Positions 8,566-16,933 of a DNA stretch of 64,000 nucleotides are shown here, piece after piece. This DNA comes from Verrucomicrobiota bacterium (GTDB taxonomy: Bacteria > Verrucomicrobiota > Verrucomicrobiia > Limisphaerales > JADLHS01), in contig JAKQDQ010000042.1 in NCBI GenBank assembly GCA_029573725.1, positions 312,777 through 376,776 of the forward strand, given 5' to 3'. The notes under the pieces were generated by a model that saw only the letters and a list, made by a program, of their open reading frames with translations, was not told the origin of the DNA and made no database searches. How positions within the stretch are numbered: position 1 is the stretch's first letter; each line of letters starts with the position of its first letter. The position numbers and the translations under genes were made by a program.

Positions 8566-8789
8566 GCCCGCATGTGGGGTAAAGTGGCGCCGATCGTGAT
8601 CCTGTGCGGAAGCTGGAATGTCTCATCCGTGTCCTCCGGGCAGGGGAGACGGCGAAATGCCGCGGCGCCGGCAAAGTGGGTGGGGCCGGGTGGAGGGCGC
8701 GGCGTGCCCCATGTACACGCGCCGGGACGCCCGGATCAGCCGAAGCTGCGAAATCAACGGGCGGACGCCTGGTTTCCCGGGTAATTTCC

Positions 8790-10676
8790 ATGTCGCCTCC
8801 CCGTCGCGCTTTGGAATCCAACTTTGCCGCCCGCAAGCGTTCCACCATGGAAGTTTTGCGCCGGGTGGCGGTCTATCTGGCGCCGTACCCGTGGCTGGCG
8901 TTCGGGACGGTGCTGGCGGCGGTGTTATCGCTGCTGGCCTCGTTTGCCTTTCCCAAACTGACCCAGTTTGCCATTGACGAGGTGATTGGCCAGAAGCAGG
9001 GCCAGTGGTTGGCGCCGGCGATGATTGGCCTGCTGGGCGCGTTTCTGCTGCGGGATGTTTTCAACAGTGCGCGGATTCTCATCAATAATCAACTTGAGCA
9101 AAATGTCATTTTCGACATGCGCCGGGCGGTTTATGCGCGGTTGCAGCGGCTGCCCATCGGTTACTTCGATCAGCGGGCGACCGGAGATCTGTTGACGCGC
9201 ATCATCGAGGACGTCAACGCGGTGGAGCGCGTGTTGATTGACGGTTTGGAACAGGGCGTGGTGGCGCTCTTCAGCGTCATTGGGGTGGCGGCGTTCTTGT
9301 TTTATATGAACCCGGTGCTGGCCCTGGTGGCGATGGCTCCCATGCCGGTGCTGGCCGGGGGCGCACTTTGGTACACGCTCACGGCCCACCGGCGTTACCG
9401 CCGGCAACGCGAGGCTTCGAGCGCGATGAATGCGTTGCTCATGGACAACCTCCAGGGCATCCGCCAGATCAAGGCGTTCAATCGGCAGGGGCATGAAGAC
9501 GACCGGTTTGGGCAGCGTGCGGCGGCGATGCGCCGCGCCCAGCTGGGGATCATGCGGATTTGGGCGATTTACGGCCCCAGCATGGGTTTTGCCGGCGCGG
9601 TGGGGTACGCGCTGGTGTTGTGGGTGGGCGGGAGCTTCACGATTGCGGGCCAGATGACGTCCGGCGAGCTGGTCGGCTTCCTGTTGTTTCTGCACATGTT
9701 CTACGCGCCCATTGGGCAGTTGCATAGTTTGAATCAAATGCTGCAGAGTGCGCGCGCGGCCGGCGAGCGGGTCTTCGATGTTCTGGATGCGCCGCCCGAA
9801 CGCCAGCAGCAAACCCGCCGGCGAGCCTTGTCCCAGCCGGTGCGCGGAGCGGTGGTTTATGACGATGTGAGCTTCCAGTATGACGCCGGGCCGGCCGGAG
9901 GGGGAGTCCACCTCCCCGGCGTCGTCAACGAAGCTGCGCCACCATCGGGTGCAAAACCCCACGTGTTAAAGCGCATTTCGCTGCAAGCGCAACCGGGGGA
10001 GATGATCGCGCTGGTGGGCCCGACGGGGGCCGGCAAGTCCTCGCTGGTCAATTTGCTGCCGGCGTTTTATGAGCCGACGGCCGGACGCATTTTGGTGGAT
10101 GGCCAGGACATCAGTGAGGTTGCGCTCGCCTCACTCCGCGAGCATATCAGCGTTGTGAGCCAGGAGCCGTTTTTGTTCAACGGCACGATTCGCGAGAACA
10201 TTCAGTATGGAAAACTGGCGGCCACGGAGGCGGAGCTGCTCGTGGCCACCCGGGCGGCCAATTGTCACGAGTTCATTCAGCGGCTGCCGCATGGTTTTGA
10301 GACGGCCGTCGGCGAGCGCGGGGTCAAATTGAGCGTGGGGGAAAAGCAGCGCGTCAGCATCGCACGTGCCTTGTTGAAGAACGCGCCGATTCTGATCCTC
10401 GATGAAGCCACCGCCAGTGTGGATACGGCCACGGAACGGCTGATCCAGGAGGCGCTCGAGCATTTGATGCGCGGGCGCACCAGTTTTGTGATTGCGCACC
10501 GGCTTAGCACGATCCGGAATGCCGATCAGATCCTGGTGCTGCGTCACGGTGAAATCGTCGAGCGCGGCCGGCACGAGGCATTGCTGCAAGCCGGCGGACT
10601 GTACGCCCGGCTCGCGCAGATCCAAAGCATCGCGACCGTGGAGGAAGGATTTGGCGAGATGGAAATGACGTCGTAA
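8790..10676 (+). CDS. MsbA/MdlB-type ABC exporter, fused permease and ATPase
   Basis: The product, about 628 residues, has an N-terminal six-helix ABC transmembrane domain (residues 20-330) and a C-terminal ATPase with Walker A VGPTGAGKSSLVN, Q-loop SQEPFLFNGTI, signature LSVGEKQRVSIARALL, Walker B ILILDEATASVD and the H-loop FVIAHRLST. It would act as a homodimer in the inner membrane. Its position opposite the lipid A operon makes a lipid A/lipid flippase role (MsbA-like) attractive, but sequence alone cannot separate that from drug or peptide export. An insertion of about 30 Gly/Pro/Ala-rich residues lies just before the first ATPase strand. ATG 8790 is chosen over an upstream GTG at 8604 because the earlier residues lack similarity; ATG 8847 is also possible. 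Confidence 0.92.
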   Translation: MSPPRRALESNFAARKRSTMEVLRRVAVYLAPYPWLAFGTVLAAVLSLLASFAFPKLTQFAIDEVIGQKQGQWLAPAMIGLLGAFLLRDVFNSARILINNQLEQNVIFDMRRAVYARLQRLPIGYFDQRATGDLLTRIIEDVNAVERVLIDGLEQGVVALFSVIGVAAFLFYMNPVLALVAMAPMPVLAGGALWYTLTAHRRYRRQREASSAMNALLMDNLQGIRQIKAFNRQGHEDDRFGQRAAAMRRAQLGIMRIWAIYGPSMGFAGAVGYALVLWVGGSFTIAGQMTSGELVGFLLFLHMFYAPIGQLHSLNQMLQSARAAGERVFDVLDAPPERQQQTRRRALSQPVRGAVVYDDVSFQYDAGPAGGGVHLPGVVNEAAPPSGAKPHVLKRISLQAQPGEMIALVGPTGAGKSSLVNLLPAFYEPTAGRILVDGQDISEVALASLREHISVVSQEPFLFNGTIRENIQYGKLAATEAELLVATRAANCHEFIQRLPHGFETAVGERGVKLSVGEKQRVSIARALLKNAPILILDEATASVDTATERLIQEALEHLMRGRTSFVIAHRLSTIRNADQILVLRHGEIVERGRHEALLQAGGLYARLAQIQSIATVEEGFGEMEMTS

Positions 10677-10687
10677 ATTCCGCAGAG

Positions 10688-10900
10688 ATGGAACCGTTTG
10701 GCAAATCTTTGGTTCTGGCCGGGCTGTTATTGGTCGTCATTGGGGCGTTGTTGTGGTCGGGGTGGGGGCGGGGCTGGCTGGGCCAGTTGCCCGGGGATAT
10801 TCGCATCGAGCGGGAGCACGGCAGTTTTTATTTTCCCATCGTCACCTGCCTGCTTCTCAGCGCGCTCATCTCCATATTGCTGTGGTTGTTTCGGAAATAA
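10688..10900 (+). CDS. DUF2905 family small membrane protein
   Basis: This 70-residue protein has two hydrophobic segments (residues 6-25 and 50-67) flanking LGQLPGDIRIEREHGSFYFP, the characteristic core of DUF2905. The function of the family is unknown. It starts 11 bases after the exporter gene and is likely to be co-transcribed with it. The length is normal for the family. Confidence 0.85.
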   Translation: MEPFGKSLVLAGLLLVVIGALLWSGWGRGWLGQLPGDIRIEREHGSFYFPIVTCLLLSALISILLWLFRK

Positions 10901-11016
10901 TCGGCGGCTGCGGGCGGTTGCGGGTTGCGATTTTTGCGGCCGGGTGCCCGCGCGGCGGCCGGCCACCCGCCACTAAAAATCTTGCCGGCTAGCCGGGTTT
11001 AACGGAGTATTTTGCC

Positions 11017-11409
11017 GTGGAAACGACACAACTCCTGCAGTACCTCGGGGTGCTGGTGCTCTTCGTGCTCGCGTTGGCCGCCACTGGCGGCATGATTGCG
11101 ATCTCCAATTTAATCGGTAAAAAGGGCGGGCGCAGCCGGATCAAGGACACCGCCTACGAATGCGGCATGCTCCCGGTCGGTGGCGGCACCACGCGCATGT
11201 CCATGAAGTTTTATCTCGTGGCAATGCTGTTCATCCTGTTCGACATCGAGGTGATTTTCATGTATCCGTGGGCGGTGGTGTACCGGGCGATGCTTGAGGA
11301 TGCGGCCACGCGCAATCTCATCCTGGGTGCGATGCTGTCGTTTCTCGGGATCCTGACGGTTGGTTACGTTTATGCGCTGAAGAAGGGGGCTTTCCATTGG
11401 CGCAGTTGA
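11017..11409 (+). CDS. nuoA: NADH-quinone oxidoreductase subunit A
   Basis: The 130-residue protein is NuoA/ND3: a first helix at 8-30, the conserved loop KDTAYECGMLPVGG with its invariant Cys, then MKFYLVAMLFILFDIEVIFMYPWAVVYR and a third helix. It is part of the membrane arm of complex I near the quinone site. Translation starts at GTG 11017 behind a GGAG motif (11003-11006). Unusually, no nuoB or other complex I gene follows; the next gene is convergent rsmE. The remaining subunits must be elsewhere, or this is a second, isolated copy. A perfect 12-bp palindrome (10985-10996) lies just upstream. Confidence 0.93.
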   Translation: METTQLLQYLGVLVLFVLALAATGGMIAISNLIGKKGGRSRIKDTAYECGMLPVGGGTTRMSMKFYLVAMLFILFDIEVIFMYPWAVVYRAMLEDAATRNLILGAMLSFLGILTVGYVYALKKGAFHWRS

Positions 11410-11490
11410 GAACTGCAATCCGCCCTCAAGGCCAATTTACCCCCGGAAGCAACGCGATCCCGCCGCAAGGTCGCTTCCGATCGGAAAAGT

Positions 11491-12303
11491 TCACGCAGGC
11501 TCCCCGCCCGGTCCCGTCCGGGATGGCCATCCTGTCGCCTCCGGAGGTTGCCCCCGCTGCAGTTCATAATTGAGAACCGCCAGGCTCGCAATGGCGGCCG
11601 TGTCGCTGCGTAAAATCAGGCGGCCGAGCGTGATGGGACGGTAGCCGTGCGCTTGCAGCAGCGTCATTTCCTCCGGTGAAAAATCGCCTTCCGGCCCGAT
11701 CCAGATGCCGGCCGTTGCCGGCATGCGCTGCTGTTTGGCTGTAAAGCTCCGCAACTGTCCCCGCAAGTCATGGTGTGCTTCGGCCAGGGAAGCCACCAGC
11801 GGCAGATCGAAAGTTTCCTGTCGCGCCAGAAACTCCTCCAGCCGGGCGACCGGCTCGATCCGTGGCAACCAGGGAGAGCCGCATTGTTTGATCGCTTCCA
11901 GGGCGATCGGACGCAGTTTGTCCGCTTTGTCCGTCGCCGCCTGAATCCGGCCGTCCAAAGCAACCACCGTGCGCGCGGAGAGGATCGGTACAATCCGCGC
12001 CGCCCCGAGTTCCGTGGCCTTTTGCACAATGTAGTCCATTGCCTTTCCCTTGGGGATGGCTTGGAGCAGCGTGATTTGGCAGGGCAGGCGGGGGCAGAAA
12101 GTTTTCTGCCGGATTCGCAGACTGACCCCGTCCCGGGCCACCGTTTCGATGTCGCAAGTGAAGACGTGGCCCGCACCATCCAGGACCCTGACCGTTTCAC
12201 CGGGTTGCACCCGGAGGACGCGCGCGGCGTGATGCGCCTCACTCCCGGTCAGCTCGATCCGGGCGGCCAGGCACAGTTCCGGTGGCGCATAAAAACGGCG
12301 CAT
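11491..12303 (-). CDS. rsmE: 16S rRNA (uracil1498-N3)-methyltransferase
   Basis: The 270-residue protein has an N-terminal PUA-like domain (MRRFYAPPEL, GSEAHHAARVLR, RVLDGAGHVFTCDI) and a C-terminal SPOUT knot with QKATELGAARIVPILSARTV and the SAM-binding IWIGPEGDFSPEEMTLL. RsmE methylates U1498 of 16S rRNA in the assembled small subunit. It is the last gene of grpE-dnaJ-rsmE, starting 11 bases after dnaJ. The arrangement of dnaJ next to rsmE is common in bacteria. The C-terminal PSRTGPGGEPA tail is slightly extended. Confidence 0.94.
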   Translation of the reverse strand: MRRFYAPPELCLAARIELTGSEAHHAARVLRVQPGETVRVLDGAGHVFTCDIETVARDGVSLRIRQKTFCPRLPCQITLLQAIPKGKAMDYIVQKATELGAARIVPILSARTVVALDGRIQAATDKADKLRPIALEAIKQCGSPWLPRIEPVARLEEFLARQETFDLPLVASLAEAHHDLRGQLRSFTAKQQRMPATAGIWIGPEGDFSPEEMTLLQAHGYRPITLGRLILRSDTAAIASLAVLNYELQRGQPPEATGWPSRTGPGGEPA

Positions 12304-12314
12304 GGCGGAAGCAG

Positions 12315-13448
12315 TCAGCGGAACCAGCGTTTGGCTTTTTCAAAGAAGCCGGCGCTGATGGGGTTCACCTGTTCGTCACACGCCGCGGCAAACTCCTGCA
12401 ATTTGTTTTTCTGTGCGCTGCTCAGGCGCGTGGGCACTTCCACGTTGATCTTCACATGCAGATCGCCGTGGCCGTAGCCTTGCAGATTTTTGATGCCCTT
12501 GCCGCGCAGGCGAAACAGCGTGCCCGGCTGGGTGCCGGCGGGGATTTTGATGGTCGCCTTTTCGCCCAGCGTGGGCACTTGAATTTCCGCCCCCAGGGTT
12601 GCCTGCACGAAACTGATCGGCACCTCGCAGAGCAGGTCATCCTCCTCGCGCTGAAAAATATCGTGCGGTTTGACGTGCAACACGACGTATAGATCGCCCG
12701 CCGGCCCGCCGCGCAAACCGCTCTCGCCATTCCCCGAGGAGCGGAGGCGTGAACCGGCATCCACACCGGCGGGAATGCGCAGCGTGATTTTGCTGGTGCG
12801 GTCTTTTCGCCCCGAACCACTGCAGCCACGGCACGGCTTTTCAATGATCCGGCCGGCGCCCTGGCATTTGGGACAGGTCTGCGCAATGCTGAAAATCCCG
12901 CGCGAAGCAATGACCTGACCCCGTCCATTGCAGGTATCACAGGGGCGGATTTTTGCGCCCGGTTCGCTCCCCGTGCCGTTGCACTTGTCGCAGCGATCCG
13001 GTTTGGTGATGGAAATTTCCTTTTCGCAACCCAACGCGGCTTCCTCGAAGGTGATCTCCAGGTCGTAGCGCAGGTCATTGCCGCGTTGCGGCCCGGAGGG
13101 GTCCGACCGGGTTCCGCCTCCGAAAAATTGTTCGAAAATGCTCCCGCCGTCGCCGCCAAAGACGTCACGGAAGATGTCAAACGGGTCATGAAAACCGCCG
13201 CCGCGCCCGGCGCGCGCCCGGGCGTCAAAGGCGTCCGGGCCGTATTGATCATAGGCGGCGCGTTTTTGCGGATCACTCAGGACCTCGTATGCCTCCCCGA
13301 GTTCCTTGAATTTTTCCTCGGCGTGCCGGTCGCCGGGGTTTTTATCGGGATGATATTTGACTGCCAGCCGGCGGTAGGATTTCTTGATGCCCTCGGCGGT
13401 CTCCTGTCGGCTGACTTCCAAAATTTCGTAATAATCGCGCTTGGCCAT
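12315..13448 (-). CDS. dnaJ: Chaperone protein DnaJ
   Basis: The 377-residue, full-length type I DnaJ has a J domain with the HPD motif in [10 protein letters not shown] (residues 30-39), a Gly/Phe-rich stretch ([14 protein letters not shown]), and four zinc-finger repeats ([32 protein letters not shown]). Two substrate-binding beta domains follow, with [14 protein letters not shown]. It delivers clients to DnaK and stimulates its ATPase in the cytosol. It follows grpE by 30 bases. dnaK is not in the window, and no CIRCE element was seen upstream of the operon. Confidence 0.97.
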   Translation of the reverse strand: MAKRDYYEILEVSRQETAEGIKKSYRRLAVKYHPDKNPGDRHAEEKFKELGEAYEVLSDPQKRAAYDQYGPDAFDARARAGRGGGFHDPFDIFRDVFGGDGGSIFEQFFGGGTRSDPSGPQRGNDLRYDLEITFEEAALGCEKEISITKPDRCDKCNGTGSEPGAKIRPCDTCNGRGQVIASRGIFSIAQTCPKCQGAGRIIEKPCRGCSGSGRKDRTSKITLRIPAGVDAGSRLRSSGNGESGLRGGPAGDLYVVLHVKPHDIFQREEDDLLCEVPISFVQATLGAEIQVPTLGEKATIKIPAGTQPGTLFRLRGKGIKNLQGYGHGDLHVKINVEVPTRLSSAQKNKLQEFAAACDEQVNPISAGFFEKAKRWFR

Positions 13449-13478
13449 GGCCGGGAAGCAGTTTCCGTCACGCCGCTG

Positions 13479-14069
13479 TCAGGCGTTGCCTTCCGGCCGC
13501 TTGGCGACGACAACCATGGCAGGACGCAGGAGCCGTTCGCGCAACTTGTAGCCCTTGCGCAATTGTTGCAGGACGTGACCATCCGCCACGGCTGCCGTTT
13601 CCTGCAGGGAGATTGCCTCGTGCAAGGTTGGGTCGAACGGCTGGCCGGTGGCGTCCACTTCTTGAAGTCCGGCTTCCATCAGGGTGTTCTTCAGCTGGGT
13701 ATGGATCAGCTGGACGCCCTCGGTCAAGGCCTTGATATCCGCAGGGCCGGCGCTCTGGGTGGCCTGCGTGGCCTTCTCAAAGGCGTCAAGAATGGGCATG
13801 AATTTTTCCAGCAAACCTTCGTTGGCGTAACGGATGGCTTCCTGTTTTTCCCGCACGGCGCGTTTCTTGAAATTCTCGAAATCCGCCGTGGTGCGGAGCA
13901 GACGGTCCCAGTGTTCCTGTGCCTTGGCCGCCCGCGCTTCGAGATCGGAGATTTGTTGCGGTGAGAGCGTTTCGGTCGCGGTGTTCGCCACGGCCTCCGT
14001 GCCGGGGGGCGCCCCGGCCGCTGCTTCGGAATTGGTGGTGTCAGGAGCTTCTTCTTCGATCTTTTTCAT
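13479..14069 (-). CDS. grpE: Nucleotide exchange factor GrpE
   Basis: The 196-residue protein has an acidic, Ala-rich N-terminus, a long helix (LEARAAKAQEHWDRLLRTTA), the core DFENFKKRAVREKQEAIRYA, MPILDAFEKA and a C-terminal beta domain (DPTLHEAI and VLQQLRKGYKLRERLLRPA). GrpE exchanges ADP on DnaK. ATG 14069 (MKKIEEEAP) is chosen; the frame continues 76 codons further without similarity. It is the first gene of grpE-dnaJ-rsmE and is preceded by a good promoter match. Confidence 0.95.
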   Translation of the reverse strand: MKKIEEEAPDTTNSEAAAGAPPGTEAVANTATETLSPQQISDLEARAAKAQEHWDRLLRTTADFENFKKRAVREKQEAIRYANEGLLEKFMPILDAFEKATQATQSAGPADIKALTEGVQLIHTQLKNTLMEAGLQEVDATGQPFDPTLHEAISLQETAAVADGHVLQQLRKGYKLRERLLRPAMVVVAKRPEGNA

Positions 14070-14109
14070 TCCAAATCCGGGCGCATTTTGCAAGGCAACC
14101 CGGACCCGC

Positions 14110-14139
14110 ATCTTAGCCGAATTCCAACGCGTGGCGCAA
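14110..14139 (-). promoter_or_regulatory. Predicted promoter of grpE-dnaJ-rsmE
   Basis: On the minus strand, TTGCGC (14139-14134) and TAAGAT (14115-14110) are separated by 18 bases, giving a leader of about 35 bases before grpE. The same -10 sequence, TAAGAT, precedes araB. No heat-shock CIRCE inverted repeat is visible in the 255 bases between grpE and murQ. Confidence 0.45.
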
Positions 14140-14324
14140 CTTGATTGCGTTCCGTTTGGAATCCGGCCCGCCATGCGGTGGTTTCTCCCTCGTCGTCCCG
14201 GTGGGCTGCCCACCGGGGGCGGGCCGGGCTTGCCGGGCCCGGGCAGAACTGGAAAAATAGGCCAATGCAGAGCGCCAGACGCAGAAAAACCGCCCATCTG
14301 CCACCGGTTTTGCCCGACGCGGTG

Positions 14325-15179
14325 ATGGGCGTCATCCGCACCTCAAAACCGTCGCCAACGGAGCAGCGGAATCCGCGCTCGCGACATTTGGATCGTCTGC
14401 CGATCCGGGCGGCGGTGGAACTGATGCTGACCGAGGAAGCCAAGGTAACCCGGAAGTTGTTGCGGCAAACCGCCCGGCTGACGCGGGCGGTCGGTATGGT
14501 GGCGCGTGCGTTTCGTCACGGGGGCCGGTTGATTTATGTGGGGGCGGGGACCAGCGGGCGACTGGGTGTGCTGGACGCGAGCGAGTGCCCGCCGACTTTC
14601 CGGACTGATCCGGCGATGGTGCAAGGGATTATTGCCGGGGGAGAGAAAGCTCTGCGTGTCGCGGTGGAGGGCGCGGAGGATGATTCCGGCGCCGGGGCCA
14701 AATCCATCCAACGGTGTCGCGTTTCCCGCCCCGACGTGGTGGTGGGGATTGCCGCCAGCGGGATGACGCGATTTGTCTGGGGGGCGCTGCACGAAGCAAA
14801 GCGACGCGGGGCGAAAACGGTGTTGATCTGTTTCAACCCGTATCTGGTCATTCCACCGCGTTATCGTCCGAGCCTGGTTTTGGCGACGGATTTGGGACCG
14901 GAAGTATTAACCGGTTCGACCCGGCTGAAAGCCGGCACCGCCACCAAGCTGATCTTGAATCTGTTGACCACGCTGGCGCTGGTGCGGACGGGCAGGGTGC
15001 TGAGCAACTTGATGGTGGAGATGAACCCGAGCAATGCCAAATTGCGCCAGCGCGCGATCGGAATTGTGCAGGCGCTTACCGGCGACGATGCCGCCACGGC
15101 GCGCGCGGCCCTGGTGAAACACCGCTGGGTGATCAGGGCGGCGGTGGGCCGCCCGCCACGCCACCGGCGATCTGGGTGA
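14325..15179 (+). CDS. murQ: N-acetylmuramic acid 6-phosphate etherase (MurQ-like)
   Basis: The product, about 284 residues, has the SIS-domain MurQ hallmarks: TEQRNPRSRHLDRLP at the N-terminus, YVGAGTSGRLGVLDASECPP around residue 80, EVLTGSTRLKAGTATKLILN around residue 200, and the NPSNAKLRQRAIGIV region. MurQ cleaves the lactyl ether of MurNAc-6-phosphate to GlcNAc-6-phosphate and lactate in peptidoglycan recycling. One oddity is IAASGMTRFV where most MurQ proteins have ASGRTPYV. The C-terminal helix region is also shorter than usual and ends in a basic tail. GTG 14322 and ATG 14325 are adjacent candidate starts. The last 47 bases overlap the 3' end of the convergent Yip1-like gene. Confidence 0.86.
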   Translation: MGVIRTSKPSPTEQRNPRSRHLDRLPIRAAVELMLTEEAKVTRKLLRQTARLTRAVGMVARAFRHGGRLIYVGAGTSGRLGVLDASECPPTFRTDPAMVQGIIAGGEKALRVAVEGAEDDSGAGAKSIQRCRVSRPDVVVGIAASGMTRFVWGALHEAKRRGAKTVLICFNPYLVIPPRYRPSLVLATDLGPEVLTGSTRLKAGTATKLILNLLTTLALVRTGRVLSNLMVEMNPSNAKLRQRAIGIVQALTGDDAATARAALVKHRWVIRAAVGRPPRHRRSG

Positions 15180-15819
15180 CAATCTTTTCGACCTCGGGGA
15201 GGCGGCCCAGGAAGAATTGCCAGGTGAGCAACCGCCACAAACCGAAGACGATCACCGCCGTCAAACTGGTCATGACATACAGGCCAAAGGCATGCGGCGG
15301 ATCGGGCCGGAGCAGGCAGGGCAGCCCGGTGTAGATCACGCCGATGGTCAGCACCATGCCGATGGCCCAGGGAATCCAGGGGAAAAGGCCGTTCCACATG
15401 TCCAGCAGGCGCCAACAAAAGAACGGGAGCACGCCGTATCCCATGGCGGTAAACGCCTGGGTGAAGGTCGAGCGCCGATGGAACGTGCTGGAGTAGGCGC
15501 GTGCCGCCGCCGCCAGCAGGAATACGAGCCCGACATACACCAGGCTGATGGTGATTTCCACCGTAACGGCCTCAGGGACGGTGTAAATTTTGACGTGCTT
15601 GTTGCCGGCGCCATGCGATTTGCCCCAGTGCGTGAGCGCGTATCCCTCTGCGAACGACGTCAGAAGAATCAAGGGCAGGACATGCAGCAGGAAAATATAG
15701 AGTACGCTTCGGTTGGCGACCGCGATGTTATTCCACGTGGTCACGGGCCGAAAAATCAGCAAAAACGCCTTAATCATGGCTGGCCAGAATATCGGATGGT
15801 GCAGAATTTTTTCAATCAA
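15133..15819 (-). CDS. Yip1-family integral membrane protein
   Basis: The 228-residue, strongly hydrophobic protein has about five membrane segments (roughly residues 40-60, 95-113, 128-150, 150-168 and 185-205). The opening AFLLIFRPVTTWNNIA and the later YGVLPFFCWRLL resemble the bacterial Yip1/DUF1282 family, whose function is unknown. The C-terminus (GGVAGGPPPP) is encoded by bases that are also the end of murQ on the other strand. It is divergent from the division gene at 15885. Confidence 0.68.
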   Translation of the reverse strand: MIEKILHHPIFWPAMIKAFLLIFRPVTTWNNIAVANRSVLYIFLLHVLPLILLTSFAEGYALTHWGKSHGAGNKHVKIYTVPEAVTVEITISLVYVGLVFLLAAAARAYSSTFHRRSTFTQAFTAMGYGVLPFFCWRLLDMWNGLFPWIPWAIGMVLTIGVIYTGLPCLLRPDPPHAFGLYVMTSLTAVIVFGLWRLLTWQFFLGRLPEVEKIVTQIAGGVAGGPPPP

Positions 15820-15884
15820 ATACCCGGAGACCAGCCGTCATCTTCTTGCTTCCGTTGCGCGCCAAAGCGTGTTTTACTCGCGGC

Positions 15885-16202
15885 GTGAACGGAGTGGATA
15901 GCATTTGGGACAAGCTCACGCGCGTGGTGATTGGTTTGCTCCTGATCGCGTTTCTGGTGGTCGTTGGCATATCGTACCTGCCGTTGATCCGCCAGAATGA
16001 AGCGATGCGCGGCGAGGTGCTCCAGCTGGACCGGCAAATTTCCGAGCAAACGGCGGAGCAGCGGCGGTTGAGCGCGGCAATCCAACAAAGCAACGATCCC
16101 AAAGCGGTGGAGCGATTGGTGCGGGAGAAATTTGGCTACGCCAGGCCCGGGGAAACCGTCATTCACTTCGAGGAGGGCACCAATACCGGCCGCGCTCCGT
16201 GA
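15885..16202 (+). CDS. Septum formation initiator (FtsB/DivIC family)
   Basis: The product, about 105 residues, has a short cytoplasmic N-terminus, one membrane helix (residues 13-33), a heptad-rich coiled coil (MRGEVLQLDRQISEQTAEQR), and the typical tail VERLVREKFGYARPGETVIHF. The family bridges FtsL and FtsQ at the divisome. Its length is normal. GTG 15885 is the preferred start because the helix follows directly; GTG 15894 is possible, and neither has a clear ribosome-binding site. It is convergent with frr, 17 bases away. Confidence 0.85.
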   Translation: MNGVDSIWDKLTRVVIGLLLIAFLVVVGISYLPLIRQNEAMRGEVLQLDRQISEQTAEQRRLSAAIQQSNDPKAVERLVREKFGYARPGETVIHFEEGTNTGRAP

Positions 16203-16219
16203 AGACGTGTCTGGCGGAG

Positions 16220-16780
16220 CTAGACCGTCAGCAATTCCTTTTCCTTGGCCGCCAGATGTTTGTCAATTTTGGCCGTGTATTCGTCGGTTAACTTTTGCAG
16301 TTCCTTTTCCGTTTGCTTGACGTCGTCCTCGGTCACCCCGCTGTCGTGCGCGGATTTTTTGATTTGTTCCATGGCGTCGCGGCGAATGTGCCGGATGGCG
16401 ATGCGGCCGTCCTCGGCCATTTTCTTGATGATTTTGACGAATTCCATCCGGCGCTCCTGGCTGAGTTCAGGGAAGAAGATGCGGAGGACTTTGCCTTGCA
16501 CCGCCGGGGAAAGGCCGAGGTTCGCCTTTTGAATCGCCTTTTCGATGTGCGGCAGGGTGGAAACATCCCATGGCTGCACGGTCAACGTGCGTGGTTCGGG
16601 TGTGGTGATGCTGGCCAGTTCGCGGATGCGCATCTGCGAGCCGTAGGTTTCCACCAGGATGTTTTCGACGAGCGACGCCGAGGCCTTGCCGGTGCGCACA
16701 CTGGCAAATTCGTTCAGGGCCGACTGCTCGGATTTTTCCATCCTCTCTTCAGCGGTCAATAAAATTTCGTCAAGCGCCAT
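16220..16780 (-). CDS. frr: Ribosome recycling factor
   Basis: The 186-residue, full-length RRF opens with MALDEILLTAEERMEKSEQSA and shows VRTGKASASLVENILVETYG, PWDVSTLPHIEKAIQKANLG, RIFFPELSQERRMEFVKIIK and RHIRRDAMEQIKK. It splits post-termination ribosomes together with EF-G. In many genomes frr follows pyrH and tsf, but here the upstream region (16781-16933) is intergenic, after the end of thrC. Confidence 0.96.
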   Translation of the reverse strand: MALDEILLTAEERMEKSEQSALNEFASVRTGKASASLVENILVETYGSQMRIRELASITTPEPRTLTVQPWDVSTLPHIEKAIQKANLGLSPAVQGKVLRIFFPELSQERRMEFVKIIKKMAEDGRIAIRHIRRDAMEQIKKSAHDSGVTEDDVKQTEKELQKLTDEYTAKIDKHLAAKEKELLTV

Positions 16781-16933
16781 GGGCTGAAATTACCAAATCC
16801 CGTGCGGATGTATAGGCCTGGTTTTGGCGGAGGGTGGTTTCCGGAAAGCGCAACAGGAGAGGCGGGGGAGGGGCTTCTTCAATTCGTGCGCCAGTTGAAA
16901 TTGGCCATGGGCGGCGAGTGGGAAGACCGCCCA

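Noticed and set aside
8572-8784. A small plus-strand frame beginning MWGKVAPIVILCGSW before the ABC exporter
   Set aside because: Only the first fifteen residues look protein-like; the rest is Pro/Gly/Arg-rich, and it lies in the predicted leader of the exporter.
13086-13964. A 292-codon plus-strand frame across dnaJ and grpE
   Set aside because: It is antisense to two certain chaperone genes and has no domain.
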